Shown: positions 33,801 to 46,193 of the stretch, piece by piece | Layout of the letters: each line of letters opens with the position of its first letter | How positions within the stretch are numbered: the first letter of the stretch is position 1 | Assembly: GCA_951217055.1 (NCBI GenBank) | Contig: OX578276.1 | Location: forward strand, 156,129,223-156,193,222 | Length of the DNA: 64,000 nt | Direction: 5' to 3' | Origin: Gerris lacustris | Taxonomy: Eukaryota; Arthropoda; Insecta; Hemiptera; Gerridae | The notes under the pieces: model-generated | The model's input: the letters and a program-made list of their open reading frames with translations, nothing else | What the model was told of the DNA's origin: nothing | Databases searched by the model: none | Made by a program: the position numbers and the translations under genes

Positions 33801-36800
33801 CTTAACGGTATGTCAAGTTAAAGATATCCTATGGACATCCAGTTAGAGGTATCCTATGGATGTCCTTAGCGGAATGTCCAGTTAGCGATATCCTATGGAT
33901 GAGTTATAATTTCTAAAGCTATTTGCTTTATTAAAAAATGTTAACAAATTTAATTAGAAGTGGAATTATTTACTTTACACAAAGGATGATGTTTCAGTGA
34001 AAGCTATAATGAAACAATCTAAAAATATATTCAAATTATTTATAAAAGTTATATTTTTGTGGTGTAGGGTTTAAGTATTGTATATTCATTTTGAGTTGCA
34101 CAAATCGGAAATGACTCTAAGCCGAGTGGATAGATTGTCAGACTGACATTCTGGAGGGACCGGGTTCAAATCTCGCAGGGATCCATTTTTTACTATAGTT
34201 GATTAATATTGAAAGATAATGCAGCAAGTAATTGTTACCCGTTTTCTACTTCCTTATTTAATAATTATATAATTCATTTCACATTAAATAAAATCAGGGT
34301 GATTATAAAAAAATAATATTTTACAATAAAAATGCATGTATGTAAGCTGTAGCTCCCATAAAAGTTTTGAATGCAAAGCATTAAACTGTGTTAGTTGCGC
34401 CTCCTATGTTTTATCTTATGGGTACAAACCTTATTCAGTTATTTAAGTTAGACCAAATAACATTGTTCTCATTAGGGTCCTTTGATTTTCTTCTCCTTTG
34501 TCATTTTGTAATTATTTTAACAAGGTGTAGAAGAAACAGTAATCTTATGGGATTAAATGTAATGTTAGTTTGAATAAGGTGAAAATCCTCAAAAACAAAG
34601 GTAGAAGAAGATTTGAAGTTAAGTTTAGCATTAATATGCGTCAGTTTTTTCAACTGTATAGTAAAGTTTAACAACTGTATGCATTTTTTTATTTCTTTAT
34701 TTTCTAGGAAAATCCAGATGACTTTACTGAAGGCAGTACTCCTCTGCATCTGGTGTGCAAAAAGTCGAATGTATCTTGTGTGAATTTCCTGCTTCATATG
34801 GGTGTTCCGGTGGACGTGATGGACATCCGAGGTCTCACTCCTTTGGATGTTATAGGAGCCAAGGATGATGATATGTCTACTGCGCTGAGAGGACCTGGTG
34901 CTCCCATCTCGGAAAGATCCGGAGAGTCTTTACTCCCCATCGAAGAAGACGAGGAACCTAAAGAGGATAATAGCGATCCTAGTGGATCTATGCCTTCTTT
35001 TGACAGCATTCCTTTCAAACTGCCGAGATCGATATCGAAATTCAGTATTAAACATAATAAGGTGGTCATACCTTTGGCGGATAACGGATCAAAAAAATTG
35101 GACGCAAATTTGAAAAAGAATTGCGTGACATCCATCGCCAAATCGCTCATAGACAAGGGAGCTAAGATGCCCAAATCCCAGTTCAAAGAAGGCTACGTGA
35201 GGAACCAAAGCAAGACACAGATGACCGCTTTACACACAGCCGTGGAAGACGACAATGTGGAACTTGTCACCTTGCTGTTAGAGCAGAACGGATGCATGTT
35301 GTCCTGGAACGAGGAAGGAGAGACACCTCTTCACGTCGCAGTCAAGAACTGTTTCATCGAGCCGTTGAAAGTGATGCTTGCCTACAGGGACAGCCCGTTG
35401 GAAGTGATCGACGTGAGAAACAACCAGGGGAGGACTTTACTTCAGCTAGCTGTCATGATAGAGTGGGCCGACGGTGTCAGCCTTCTTCTTGAAAACGGAG
35501 CCGACGTTAAAACAACGAGTAACTTCAAAGAGAACGTCTTCCATTTAGCGGCGGAGAGAGGCAATGCTAAAATGCTTGAAGAGCTCCTCTCTGTACCGGA
35601 TTCCATCAAGGTAAAACTAAATATTTATATTTCTTTTAACCGGCTTTAAGTTGTTGATTTTCCTCCTCAAGTATATCAATATTATAAACTTGAAAAATAT
35701 AATAGAGACCTAAGTTTTGTAATATTTGATAAATTGATCTCTTATTCTTTTACACTTCATCCCATATTTTAAACAATGAAACATAGAAAAGGAGTTTGAA
35801 TGGAAAATATCATTTGGTTCATTGATGACATTTTCCTTAAATTAAATAAGTTTATTCAATATGAGTAACGTGCTTAATGGAACAACTAATTTGGTGCCTT
35901 TTAATGTAATGTGAAAGATTGCAACAATTAAATTACTTGCAAACCATACTTGGCACATGGCTAATTTTTTTGGAGGGGAAAAAAAATAAAAGACAGATAA
36001 AAATGTATTCTACTGTTGTGAAGGGAATCACCTAAGATAAATGCCATTGTCAAAGGCTTGGGCCTGCCACTATAATAACTATGCTAATATTATCCCAATA
36101 CTGTTTTTCTTAACCCTGGAATGCTAATGGTAGCACAGTTTGATCCTTAAACTTTTACGCTCGAATGGGATGGTGATGGGTACCCCATCTTTCTGCAGTG
36201 CTTGCACTGGTTAGTAACACACCTGCTAGTGTAGCGGTAGTAGTCCTTTTGAGCATACACTCGTTTTCTGGCAAATTCTCGTCAAAGCTACTTCGTCGAT
36301 TCGACTAACGTTTAGTAATAAACGTAGGGAATTAATTGGTCGTTAAATGAGCCTATAGCCTGGGATAATGGGCCTGAGGTAAGGGGCAATAGGCCTAGGG
36401 GTAAGGGGCAATGGGCCTAGGGTATTTGGCCTTGGGCCAAAGACCAGTGGCCGTTAATCTGGGGCCTGGAGCACTTAGCAAAGGGCCAAGGACTTTTGGG
36501 CCAGCATAGGACCTGGAGCATTAATGTTCACTCAATTTCAGATTCTTCTGATGTTCCTACTAAGTTATTTGTCATGAAATGTTTGTATATCTCACTTAAA
36601 CGATTTAATAATGAGTTCTTAATAGTTCTCTCTTTATAAAAGTGTAGTTTCAACCCAAAAAATGTATTTTCTGCATATGTTAGTCAAATCGACAAAGGTT
36701 TAGTAATACCAGCCATCCAATTACCATTAGCATTTAATTTAATTTAAAAAAAATTAGTAATACCAGCCATCCAATTACCATTAGCATTTAATTTAATTTT

Positions 36801-39800
36801 TTTAAATTAAATTAAATGCTAATGGTAATTGGATGGCTGGTATTACTAAACCTTCGTCGATCCATCCATTAGCATTCCAGGGTTAAAATATCATGAAGAT
36901 CTCATATGCAACAACTAGGCTGTAAACAATAGAAAACTATATTATGTATTGAGCCATTCAGATTAAAAAATAAATGTTTGATTTATTTATCATACCTCGT
37001 GTTGGAGAATATTTAATTTCTTTTCATCCATCTGTATGGATGAAAACAAATTAAATTGATCTTTTCCTACTTTACAAATGAATTAAGCTAATTTTGTATT
37101 ATGGCAATAGCTGGTATTTTCATTTTCATTAAAAAAAAAAAAAAAATTAAAAAAAGCCTTAAGTTTCTTGAGGCTGGTAGCACACATCACACCCAGTTCA
37201 AAATCCACTTCAAATTTCTGCTAGTAACTACTGTTATAAATGTGTTTCCACTATGATATTGTTTAGCCAATTTTATTAGAGGGAATTATCTTACAGGCTT
37301 AGAACTATTTATTATAAATGTAAATTACAGTATAATGTTTAATATCAAGTGAATGTTGCAGGTTCTGAACGATAGAGATTACGATTACTACTCTCCGCTG
37401 TGCAAGGCTGTAGATAACGGATTCATAGAGTGCGCCAAGCTGTTGGTCGACAGCGGTGCCGACTCCAATATAATTCTCCCGGGTGACCGCTCTCTGGTCC
37501 ACCTCTGTGCCGAAAACAATTTCTCCGAACTTCTAAGTTATTTCTTGAACGACACATCGGCGAAGGAGTTAAAAGACATGAGGTGCCGATCGGAACGTGG
37601 TGGATTGACTCCATTACAGTCGGCAGCCATGCTCGGTTATACCGATTGTGTAAGTGTTTTACTTCGTGCTGGCTGCGACGTCAGATTAGAGTCTACGGAC
37701 GAGCCTCATTTATCCTCGAATGCTCTACACTTGGCTTCGAGAAACGGACACGAGGAAGTTGTCGGTCTGATTCTAAACACAGACAACGATGTTCTCACTT
37801 GCAGAGATTCTCGTGGCTGGTATCCGCTCCACATCGCCGCTAGCAACGGTCATTCTAAATGTGTTACCACCATGATATCGTACGGTGCCGATTTAGCAGA
37901 TTATATCGTCGACGAAAAAGGAAACTATCTCACAGGCTTGGAAGTGATTATTTATTGCATTCCTCAAGCGATGGAATATCTTGTTCAGATTTTCGACTCG
38001 TACATCAAGACCAACGACTACCCTATAAGCGACCCGAACTGTGAGATCAGAGTTAAGTTCGACGTGCTGATCCCCAAGACTAGCTCGTGCAAGCAGCTCC
38101 GAGTCCTTACAGCTCTGCTGAACTGCGGCAAGGAGAAGCTTCAAGAGAAACTCCTTCTCCATCCCATCGTCCAAACGTTCCTGCATCTCAAATGGAGAAA
38201 ACTAAGAATATTCTTCATGATTATAATGTTTTTCTATCTGGTATTCACACTGTCTCTGACATCCCTGGCTGTTTGGTATTACATTTTAAAAAACGAGACG
38301 TCTGTTGCTATACAATCCATCCACTGCGTTCTCTTCGCTTCTTTGGTTCCTATCGTATTGGCTGTAAGTATAAAGAATCAACATTTTTTATTGAAATGAT
38401 ACAGTTTAAATTAGTCTTTATCAACCTTTTGCTAAATCAAATTACGTTAATAACTAAACTATGCCTCCATTTACTCTATCTGTATTAAAATTGAAGCTAC
38501 CATATAGCTACCGTGCTTCAAATATAAGACACACTTTTTTCCGTTTTTGCATTGCAATACTTAAGTAGTTATATATTCAAGGTGCATCCTATAATCCATG
38601 AATTAAAGTGTAAGCAACATTGCTTTGTATGATTGCTTTAGTTTTATTACTTTGTTTTTTGGACCAACCTATGTACGGGGTACAAAAATCAAGTTGATTT
38701 TAGTTTGTCACTTGATAGTTGACCACATTGCTTTGAAGAAATATAGGAATAACTAACCTATCAAGTGACAAACTAACATCAACTTGATTTTTGGTCTACT
38801 AACTAATTTTGTACTCAGGATCATGAAAATCACATTGTCCGCCAAAATGGGCGTGACATGTCTCTCTGAGCTTATTAAGTCCCACTGACCACATATTCTT
38901 AAAAGGCACCAAAAGATTAACTTATACACAATATTCTAGCTTGATAATAGTCACACACTTTTTTGCGAGCTATCTTCTAGACCAGCGTTTCCCAACCCTA
39001 TGGTTGCGACCCGAAAATGGGTCGCGACCAAATATTTTAGGGTCGCAAAAAATCTTTGAATTTAGAGACAAAAATAAAAAATACTTTTTTTAAAAAAACA
39101 TATAATATAAATAAGGTAATAAAGACTTATATAATATATAAATTTAATTTAATGAAGTAAAAATAATTAAATTATAAAAATAAATTCCTAAGAATTAAGG
39201 AATGTCATTAGGAAAAGATAAAAAAAAGGGTATTGTAACGAGGAGTAATAAAACTTGCTATAGAAACTTGAATCTCTTTTCTTTTAATTTTGCTAAGAAG
39301 TGATACCTCGGAACTACCAAAATTGCGATTTTGAGGTTTTCATTATATTGACCTTGGGAGGCTTGTCTGCAAGTACATGCAAGATCTTGTAAGTGAAAAA
39401 AAAAATCCTTCACATAAAAAATGTGTTGGAATATCAATATATATGTCTGTATCTAGTAATTAAGATTTGTTTGTCTTGTTAATAAAACACTGTGTGGCAA
39501 GGTTACGTAAGAAGGTAAGCGAAAGGTTTTTTGCCAGTCCGTTTTCACCGCCCGCCACCCACGTATGTAAAAACCTCTTGTTCATTTTGTATTGATTGCA
39601 CCCGATCTAATATCCACTTATATCTAAATAATCCAACAGGTTATGGCCCCAGTCTACCCATTAGGTCGGTTCTCAATCTATGCAGATTGAAAGTAAAAAG
39701 TAAAAAGAAGAATAAAACTGTGTCGCGTCGAAAAACTACGTCGCGTCCGGGTAAACGTATAGTAAAACTGAGTATCGGGAATTCGGTCAGTATTAACATT

Positions 39801-42800
39801 AAAATCGAGAAAGTTAAAATTTAAATTTTAATAAAAGTGATAAAATCAGTTTGTGATTTTTTTAAAAAAATACGTGTAAAAATTAATCAAAAACATGGCC
39901 GAACGAAAATCAATCGATGAAGAGTTCTTTCAGATTGAAAGATTGAGCGGTCCAGAAAACTTTCAAATTTGGAAATTTCAAATAGACATTCTGTTCAAAA
40001 GTAAAAATTTATTTAATATAATTAAGGGAGAAAAGCTCGAAGAGACGAGTACTGCGAAAGAACGAGAAGAGTTTAAGCGTAAAGACGCGCTTGCGCAAAG
40101 ATTAATGGTCACGTCCGTTGATCGGAAAGCGTTGTTTCACGTGATAAATTGCGAAAGTTCACGCGAGATGTATGAAAAACTGTGTGCGATATATGAAAGG
40201 GACGATGAACAACAAATATGCACCCTTTATCAGAATTTTTTTAATGCCAGTTTTGGAGAATTTCCTGATGTCGCGACTTTTATAAGCAAGCTAGAAGGCA
40301 TTGCGCATAAGCTTAAAGCCCTAGGAAAAGAAATATCGGAAGATATGGTAGTGAATAAAATATTAGTAAGCCTGCCGCCTCATTTCAGATATTTCACGAG
40401 TGCGTGGGAGTCTGCCCCTAAGAGTGACAAAAACCTAATAAACCTGACTGCACGTCTTATGGCAGAAGAAGCAAGAGTCCAAACAAGCGAAAAGACACCT
40501 ACTGCTTTTAAAACAATCGTAAATAAAAATAAAAACGTTAAGTGCTACGAGTGCTCTCAAATCGGACATTATGCAAAGTCGAATTATGCAAACAAAGTAA
40601 AGCAAAGTTCTGTCGAATTTGCAAAAAGAAAAATCATGAAGAAAAGGACTGTTTTTTCCGAAACAAAACCAATATGAGTAAAACCCCAAATGAAAACAAA
40701 CCAAAACCGAATGGGAAACTAGCTTTCTTGGTGGAAAACAGTGGATTACCTGACAACAATAGATGGATACTGGACTCAGGATGTTCATCCCACATGACCA
40801 ATGATAAAAACAAAATTGTTAATTATAAAACGGAGTGTAAGGAAATTGGTGTTGCTAAAAAGGGTTCTATGCTTGTGTCAAAGGGAAAGGGTACAGTGGA
40901 AACAATAAATTTTGACTTAAAAGATGTGTTATATGTGCCAGACTTAACAACAAATCTCTTATCAGTGTCAGCTATCACTAAGAATGGTGGAAGTGTAATA
41001 TTTAAAAATGGAAGTGTTAAAATCATGTACGGAGAAACCATTGTTCAGGAGGGAAGGAAAAATCACCAAGGGATATATGAGGTATGTCTACAGAATATAT
41101 TTAAAGAAAACTCCTATTTGACTCACGAACTAACGTTAATGGAATGGCATAGGAAACTGGGACATGCCAGTTTCAAAAGAATGAAACAATTGTCTAAAAT
41201 ATCAACAGGTATGAATCTACCTGAGAATATCCCAAACTTGAACTGTGAAATATGTATAATGTCAAAACAAACGAGGAAACCCTTTAAAACCAATCGCCAA
41301 AGGGCAGTAAGACCATTAGAGATTATTCACACGGATGTAGTGGGACCCATTACCCCCTCTACATGGGACCAAAAATCATATTTTGTTACACTTATTGATG
41401 ATTTTACCCATTTCTGCATGGTGTTTCCGTTAAAACTCAAGTCCGAGGTAGCAGACACAATAAAAGCCTATGTTGCCGAGGCAGAATCAAAGTGGAATTT
41501 AAAAGTTCATAAAATCAGATCGGACAACGGAGGTGAATACCTTCAAGATAGTTTTCTTAAATGGTGCAGACACAAAGGCATAGTCTGTGACAGAACAATA
41601 CCATATAGTCCTCAGCTGAATGGTACAGCTGAACGCTTCAACCGAACACTACTTGAACGAGCTAGAGCCATGATTCAAGATAGTAATCTTAGTAAAAATA
41701 TGTGGGGAGAAGCAGTAAGTACAGCTGCGTATATCATAAATCGCTGTCCATCTAGTGCGATTGAAGAAGATAAAACACCTTATGAAAAGTGGTATTTAAG
41801 AAAACCTGATTTAAAAAACTTAAATGTATTTGGCTCAGGTGTATATTCTAAATCTCTCGGGAAGCTTGCCAAACTTGAACCAAGAAGTGTCAAAATGAAT
41901 TTTGTTGGATACACCAATAATGGATACAAACTATGGGACAAAGAAAAAAGGAAAACAATTAACGCCAGAGATGTTGTATTTCTCAGTGACAGTAACGGTA
42001 AACCTCCACCTGAAACAGTAAAAGACTCATTTAAAATTAAAAATAAAATTGAATACAACACCGACTCTGAAGAAGAAAAAAATAAAGAACCAAATGTAAA
42101 CAATGTAAAACCTACCCTGACAGAAGAAGAAAAAGAAGAATCAGAAGATGAACCGTTCCGTGGATTTGATATAGAAAACGAAGAAGATCAAAATAAGACT
42201 ACTGATAAGAAGTCAAGTGATAATGAAGTGTCTGAAACAAAGAAGAGTAACATTAATATCAATAAAAGACCATTAAGAAACATGAAAACTCCAAAAAGAT
42301 ATGGTGCTGATGAATTTGTCTATCTTACCTTTGAAGAAGCTGTAACAGGCGAAGATAAAAGAAACTGGAAAGATGCTATTGATGAAGAGGTTGAATCACT
42401 GATAGAAAATCAAACATGGGACATAGTAAATATTGAAGATGCAGGAAATAAGAAAATACTAACATCACGCTGGATATTTAAAGTGAAGGACGGAGGTCGA
42501 CATCGAGCTCGTCTTGTCGTCCGAGGATGTCAACAAGAATATGGAATAAATTATGAAGAAACCTATAGTCCAGTAATAAGTTCAAGTGCACTCAGAGTAA
42601 TCTTCAGTATTGCAACTCAACGTGGAGACTTCCTAAAGAAGTTTGATATAAAGACAGCCTTTCTGTACGGTGATATTACTGAAGATGTATTCATGTACAT
42701 CCCACAAGGATTTACTCAGGAAAAAAACAAAATCTGTAAGTTAAATAAAGCATTGTATGGTCTTAAACAGGCACCTAAACGGTGGAATCTAAAATTTTCT

Positions 42801-45800
42801 AACTTTTTGAAATCCAAAGGACTTATTCAATTGAAAACAGAGAAGTGTATATTTAAATCACCAGACTCGACTGTTATACTAGCCATTTTTGTCGATGACG
42901 GGATTATTCTAAGTGACACAGAAGAAAAAGTTATTAAAATAGTTGAAGAACTTAAAGAACAGTTTAAAATTAATGCCTCAGATAAAATTGGAACATTTGT
43001 TGGTTTTGAAGTAGAAACATTGCCCAATAGAATGACTTTAAAACAACAAAACTTTGCCGAAGTCTTGTTAGACCGGTTTAATATGAAAAACTCTAAATCA
43101 TCTGAAACTCCGATCGATTCAAGTATTTATAATAAAACATTAGAAGTAAAAGATGGAAAATTTCCTTATAGAGAAGCTATTGGAGGATTGCTATATCTAT
43201 CAAATAAAACAAGACCTGACCTAGCATACTCAGTTAACTATCTCAGTCGATATGTTAACGACCCAAAGGAAACTGATGTAGGAAACATTAAAAAAATATT
43301 TAAATACCTAGTAGGAACAACACAAGAAGGTATCACGTTTAATCGAAGCAGTGATATTCTTCGTCTGGAAGCGTACTGTGACTCAGACTTCGCTGGAGAT
43401 CTAGAAACCCGTAGAAGCACTACAGGATTTGTCATATACTATGGAAATGGACCTGTAAGTTGGTGCTCACGAAAACAACCATTGGTAGCAACGTCAACTG
43501 CTGAAGCAGAATTCATCGCAGCCGCCGATTGTTGCAGAGAACTGTTGTATCTCAAATGTTTAATTGAAGAAATTTTGGACAAAACTGTAAGTGTAAATTT
43601 AAACATAGATAATCAAAGCGCTATTTGTCTTATTAAAAATGGAAAAATGAATAGGAAAAGCAAACACATTGATGTTCGATATCATTTTATTTGTGAAAAA
43701 GTTGATGGTAAAATTATAAAAATTAAGTATTGCCCAAGTCATTGCCAAATAGCAGATATTCTGACGAAACCTCTTGTTAAACAAAAATTCAATACATTTA
43801 AATCAAAATTGCTATGCCTTAATGAATAATGGTAAACTTTAAATCAGTAAAAATTAAAATGAATGTAAATAGAAAAGATTGAAATTAAAATTAATAAATG
43901 TAAATTGATAATTAAAATTACAAGTAATTTAAAATTGTAGATTGTTTTTAAACTGTAAAAGTAATTGTATCTTGTTGTGTTATCTGTAATAGTATCAGTA
44001 ATGTTGTAACATGTCAGTGTAATTTAAAAAAACAAAAACAAATCATAATTAAGGAGGGATGTTGGAATATCAATATATATGTACATAGATCTGTATCTAG
44101 TAATTAAGATTTGTTTGTCTTGTTAATAAAACACTGTGTGGCAAGGTTACGTAAGAAGGTAAGCGAAAGGTTTTTTTGCCAGTCCGTTTTCACCGCCCGC
44201 CACACACGTATGTAAAAACCTCTTGTTCATTTTGTATTGATTGCACCCGATCTAATATCCACTTATATCTAAATAATCCAACAAAATGGGCAGTCGTGAC
44301 ATCTTGTGTCAGATTCGCAAACTGTTTGTTATGTGATAGCCATATAACTACACCTCTTATGTGTTTCTTGTGAAGGTTAGTTGTGGCACCTCATAACTGA
44401 GCTGCTAATTCGTATGTGTTCACTTTATTAAAGAAATGACATAGTGAGAACTCGTAGCTATATTATTTTATGAACTGTTATAATTTGACAGTTACCAATG
44501 TTTCAGAAGGGTTACATGTTATACAAATTTATAAAACACGTAAAAAACAGTCAGTTAAAGTAAATTTATTTTTTTAAATAGTTTTTTGATCCTCCTGTAA
44601 ACCTGACATTTTGAAGATACAAGGTATCACTTCTTAGCCATCTAAAGGGTCGTCAGCCTGCCAACATGAGTTCAGGAAGAGCGTTATAATAAAATACAGA
44701 ACTGATATAAAAAATAAACAAATCAAGCAATGCCATTAACCTAATTAAGATGATGAGTATGCTAATCAGCCTACAGTCCTTTCTCCCTTACCAGTAATGA
44801 TTTTAGTAGAATTAAGGCTCTTGAAGCCCTGTAATCCTTATAGGGTATGCAATATGCAATACACTATATTTACTGTAGGGTCGCGAAAGTGTTTAGGAGA
44901 AATTTATAGGGTCGCGGCATCAAAAAGGTTGGGAAACGCTGTTCTGGACTATCAATAAAATATATAATTGATGGTATCCAGGCCCCTCAAAAATAAGTTG
45001 CTAGTCTTACAGAATTTTACCTTAAGCAAAGAAAAGCTTGCCGGTTTCGTTGTCTTTTATTCAATTTTTCTTCGGGGCAACATCAATGTTCCTGATACGT
45101 CATGTGATCCTGATCTACGAGGTTTTCGATTCATAGATATCGATGTCCCAACCCTGCTTTGGAATTTTGTTAAAATCTTGAGAGTTTTTTTTTTTACTAT
45201 ATTGTAAAATAGACAAATGTACGTAAAATATGTCCATGAATTATAGTTTATTTAAGATTTTATAATTAATTTTACCAACACATCCAAATCAACTTACATC
45301 TAAATAAAATAAAAACGTAACCCAGTTGTAAGTTGAGAACTACCTTAATAGGGTTTATTATGGAAAAGAGCTCCATTGTTCAATTTTACAAATAATAATT
45401 ATATATTTTACAGGAGTCGCTGAATGTAATGCAGCTGCAACGCTACTACCTAGTGGACTACGAATCTTGGGTGAAGTGGACAGTGTTCGCATGTTCGCTG
45501 GTCGTTGGTTTGGTGGATCCCACACAATGGTGGGCGCGGCATCTCGCAGCCTTCACTGTACTGTTAGCTTGGATTGAACTTCTCTTCCTGGTCGCTAGGT
45601 GTCCCAACTGGGGCTTCTATGTCCTCATGTTCTCCAGAGTTGCTATGAAAGTATTCAAAGTAAGTTACTCAAGAAACAATTAGTTATTTTTAACAAATTG
45701 TATTTATAAAAACATAATATAAAAATATAATATAAATAGACTGCCAATAGGTGTGGCACATAGCTTCCTCGCATCCTATCATGTACTATAACAATTATTG

Positions 45801-46156
45801 TTATATTACTTTATTGTAATATTGTTTATTTTATAAAAACTATTAATAGTTTTAGCGATCTTTAACACTTCGTAGCGGTGTCGCTGTTGGTTTTACTAAA
45901 AAATTGTATTAGAAAAAAATGTTTGTCTCATTGAATAGATGAAGTTAGATTTTTTCCCTGACCTAAAATTCCACTTTTAAATTTAAAGTTCACGTTTACG
46001 CGAGCGTTGCTCGTGAACGCTTGGACGGACAACGTTGTCCAACGAACTCGATCTGGGCATTGGTAAAATGAACATGTCTACCAAATTTCATCAAAATCGG
46101 TCGACATTTACTCAAGTTATCGTCGCACGTTTCATAATTCGCGGACACACAGACCA

Positions 46157-46193
<37 letters not shown>

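Larger units (their letters stand above)
39424..44283 (+). mobile_element. Ty1/copia LTR retrotransposon, nearly complete
   Basis: 215-bp and 224-bp LTRs (TGTTGG...CAACA), target duplication AAATG at 39419-39423 and 44284-44288, primer site, gag, pol and polypurine tract in the normal copia order (PR-IN-RT-RH). LTRs differ by an 8-bp indel, a 1-bp T-run difference and one substitution, so the insertion is recent. It sits in sense orientation in the TRPA intron. One frame break between gag and pol is the only visible defect. Confidence 0.95.
38983..44941. mobile_element. hAT-like element hosting the copia insertion
   Basis: Ends CAGCGTTTCCCAACC and GGTTGGGAAACGCTG are perfect inverted repeats. 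Flanks TTCTAGAC (38975-38982) and TTCTGGAC (44942-44949) form a 7-of-8 duplication. Without the copia insertion it would be about 1.1 kb; no transposase seen. Confidence 0.85.

Noticed and set aside
34501..35186. Antisense open frames opposite the TRPA ankyrin exon
   Set aside because: Shadows of the coding strand without start context or similarity.
39531..39824. Open frame over copia LTR and leader
   Set aside because: Lies across LTR, primer site and 5' leader; part of it repeats in the 3' LTR, so it is not a gene.
40577..40677. Programmed -1 frameshift in copia gag-pol
   Set aside because: No X XXY YYZ heptamer in the overlap, and the frame change falls between two zinc knuckles that should be in one frame.
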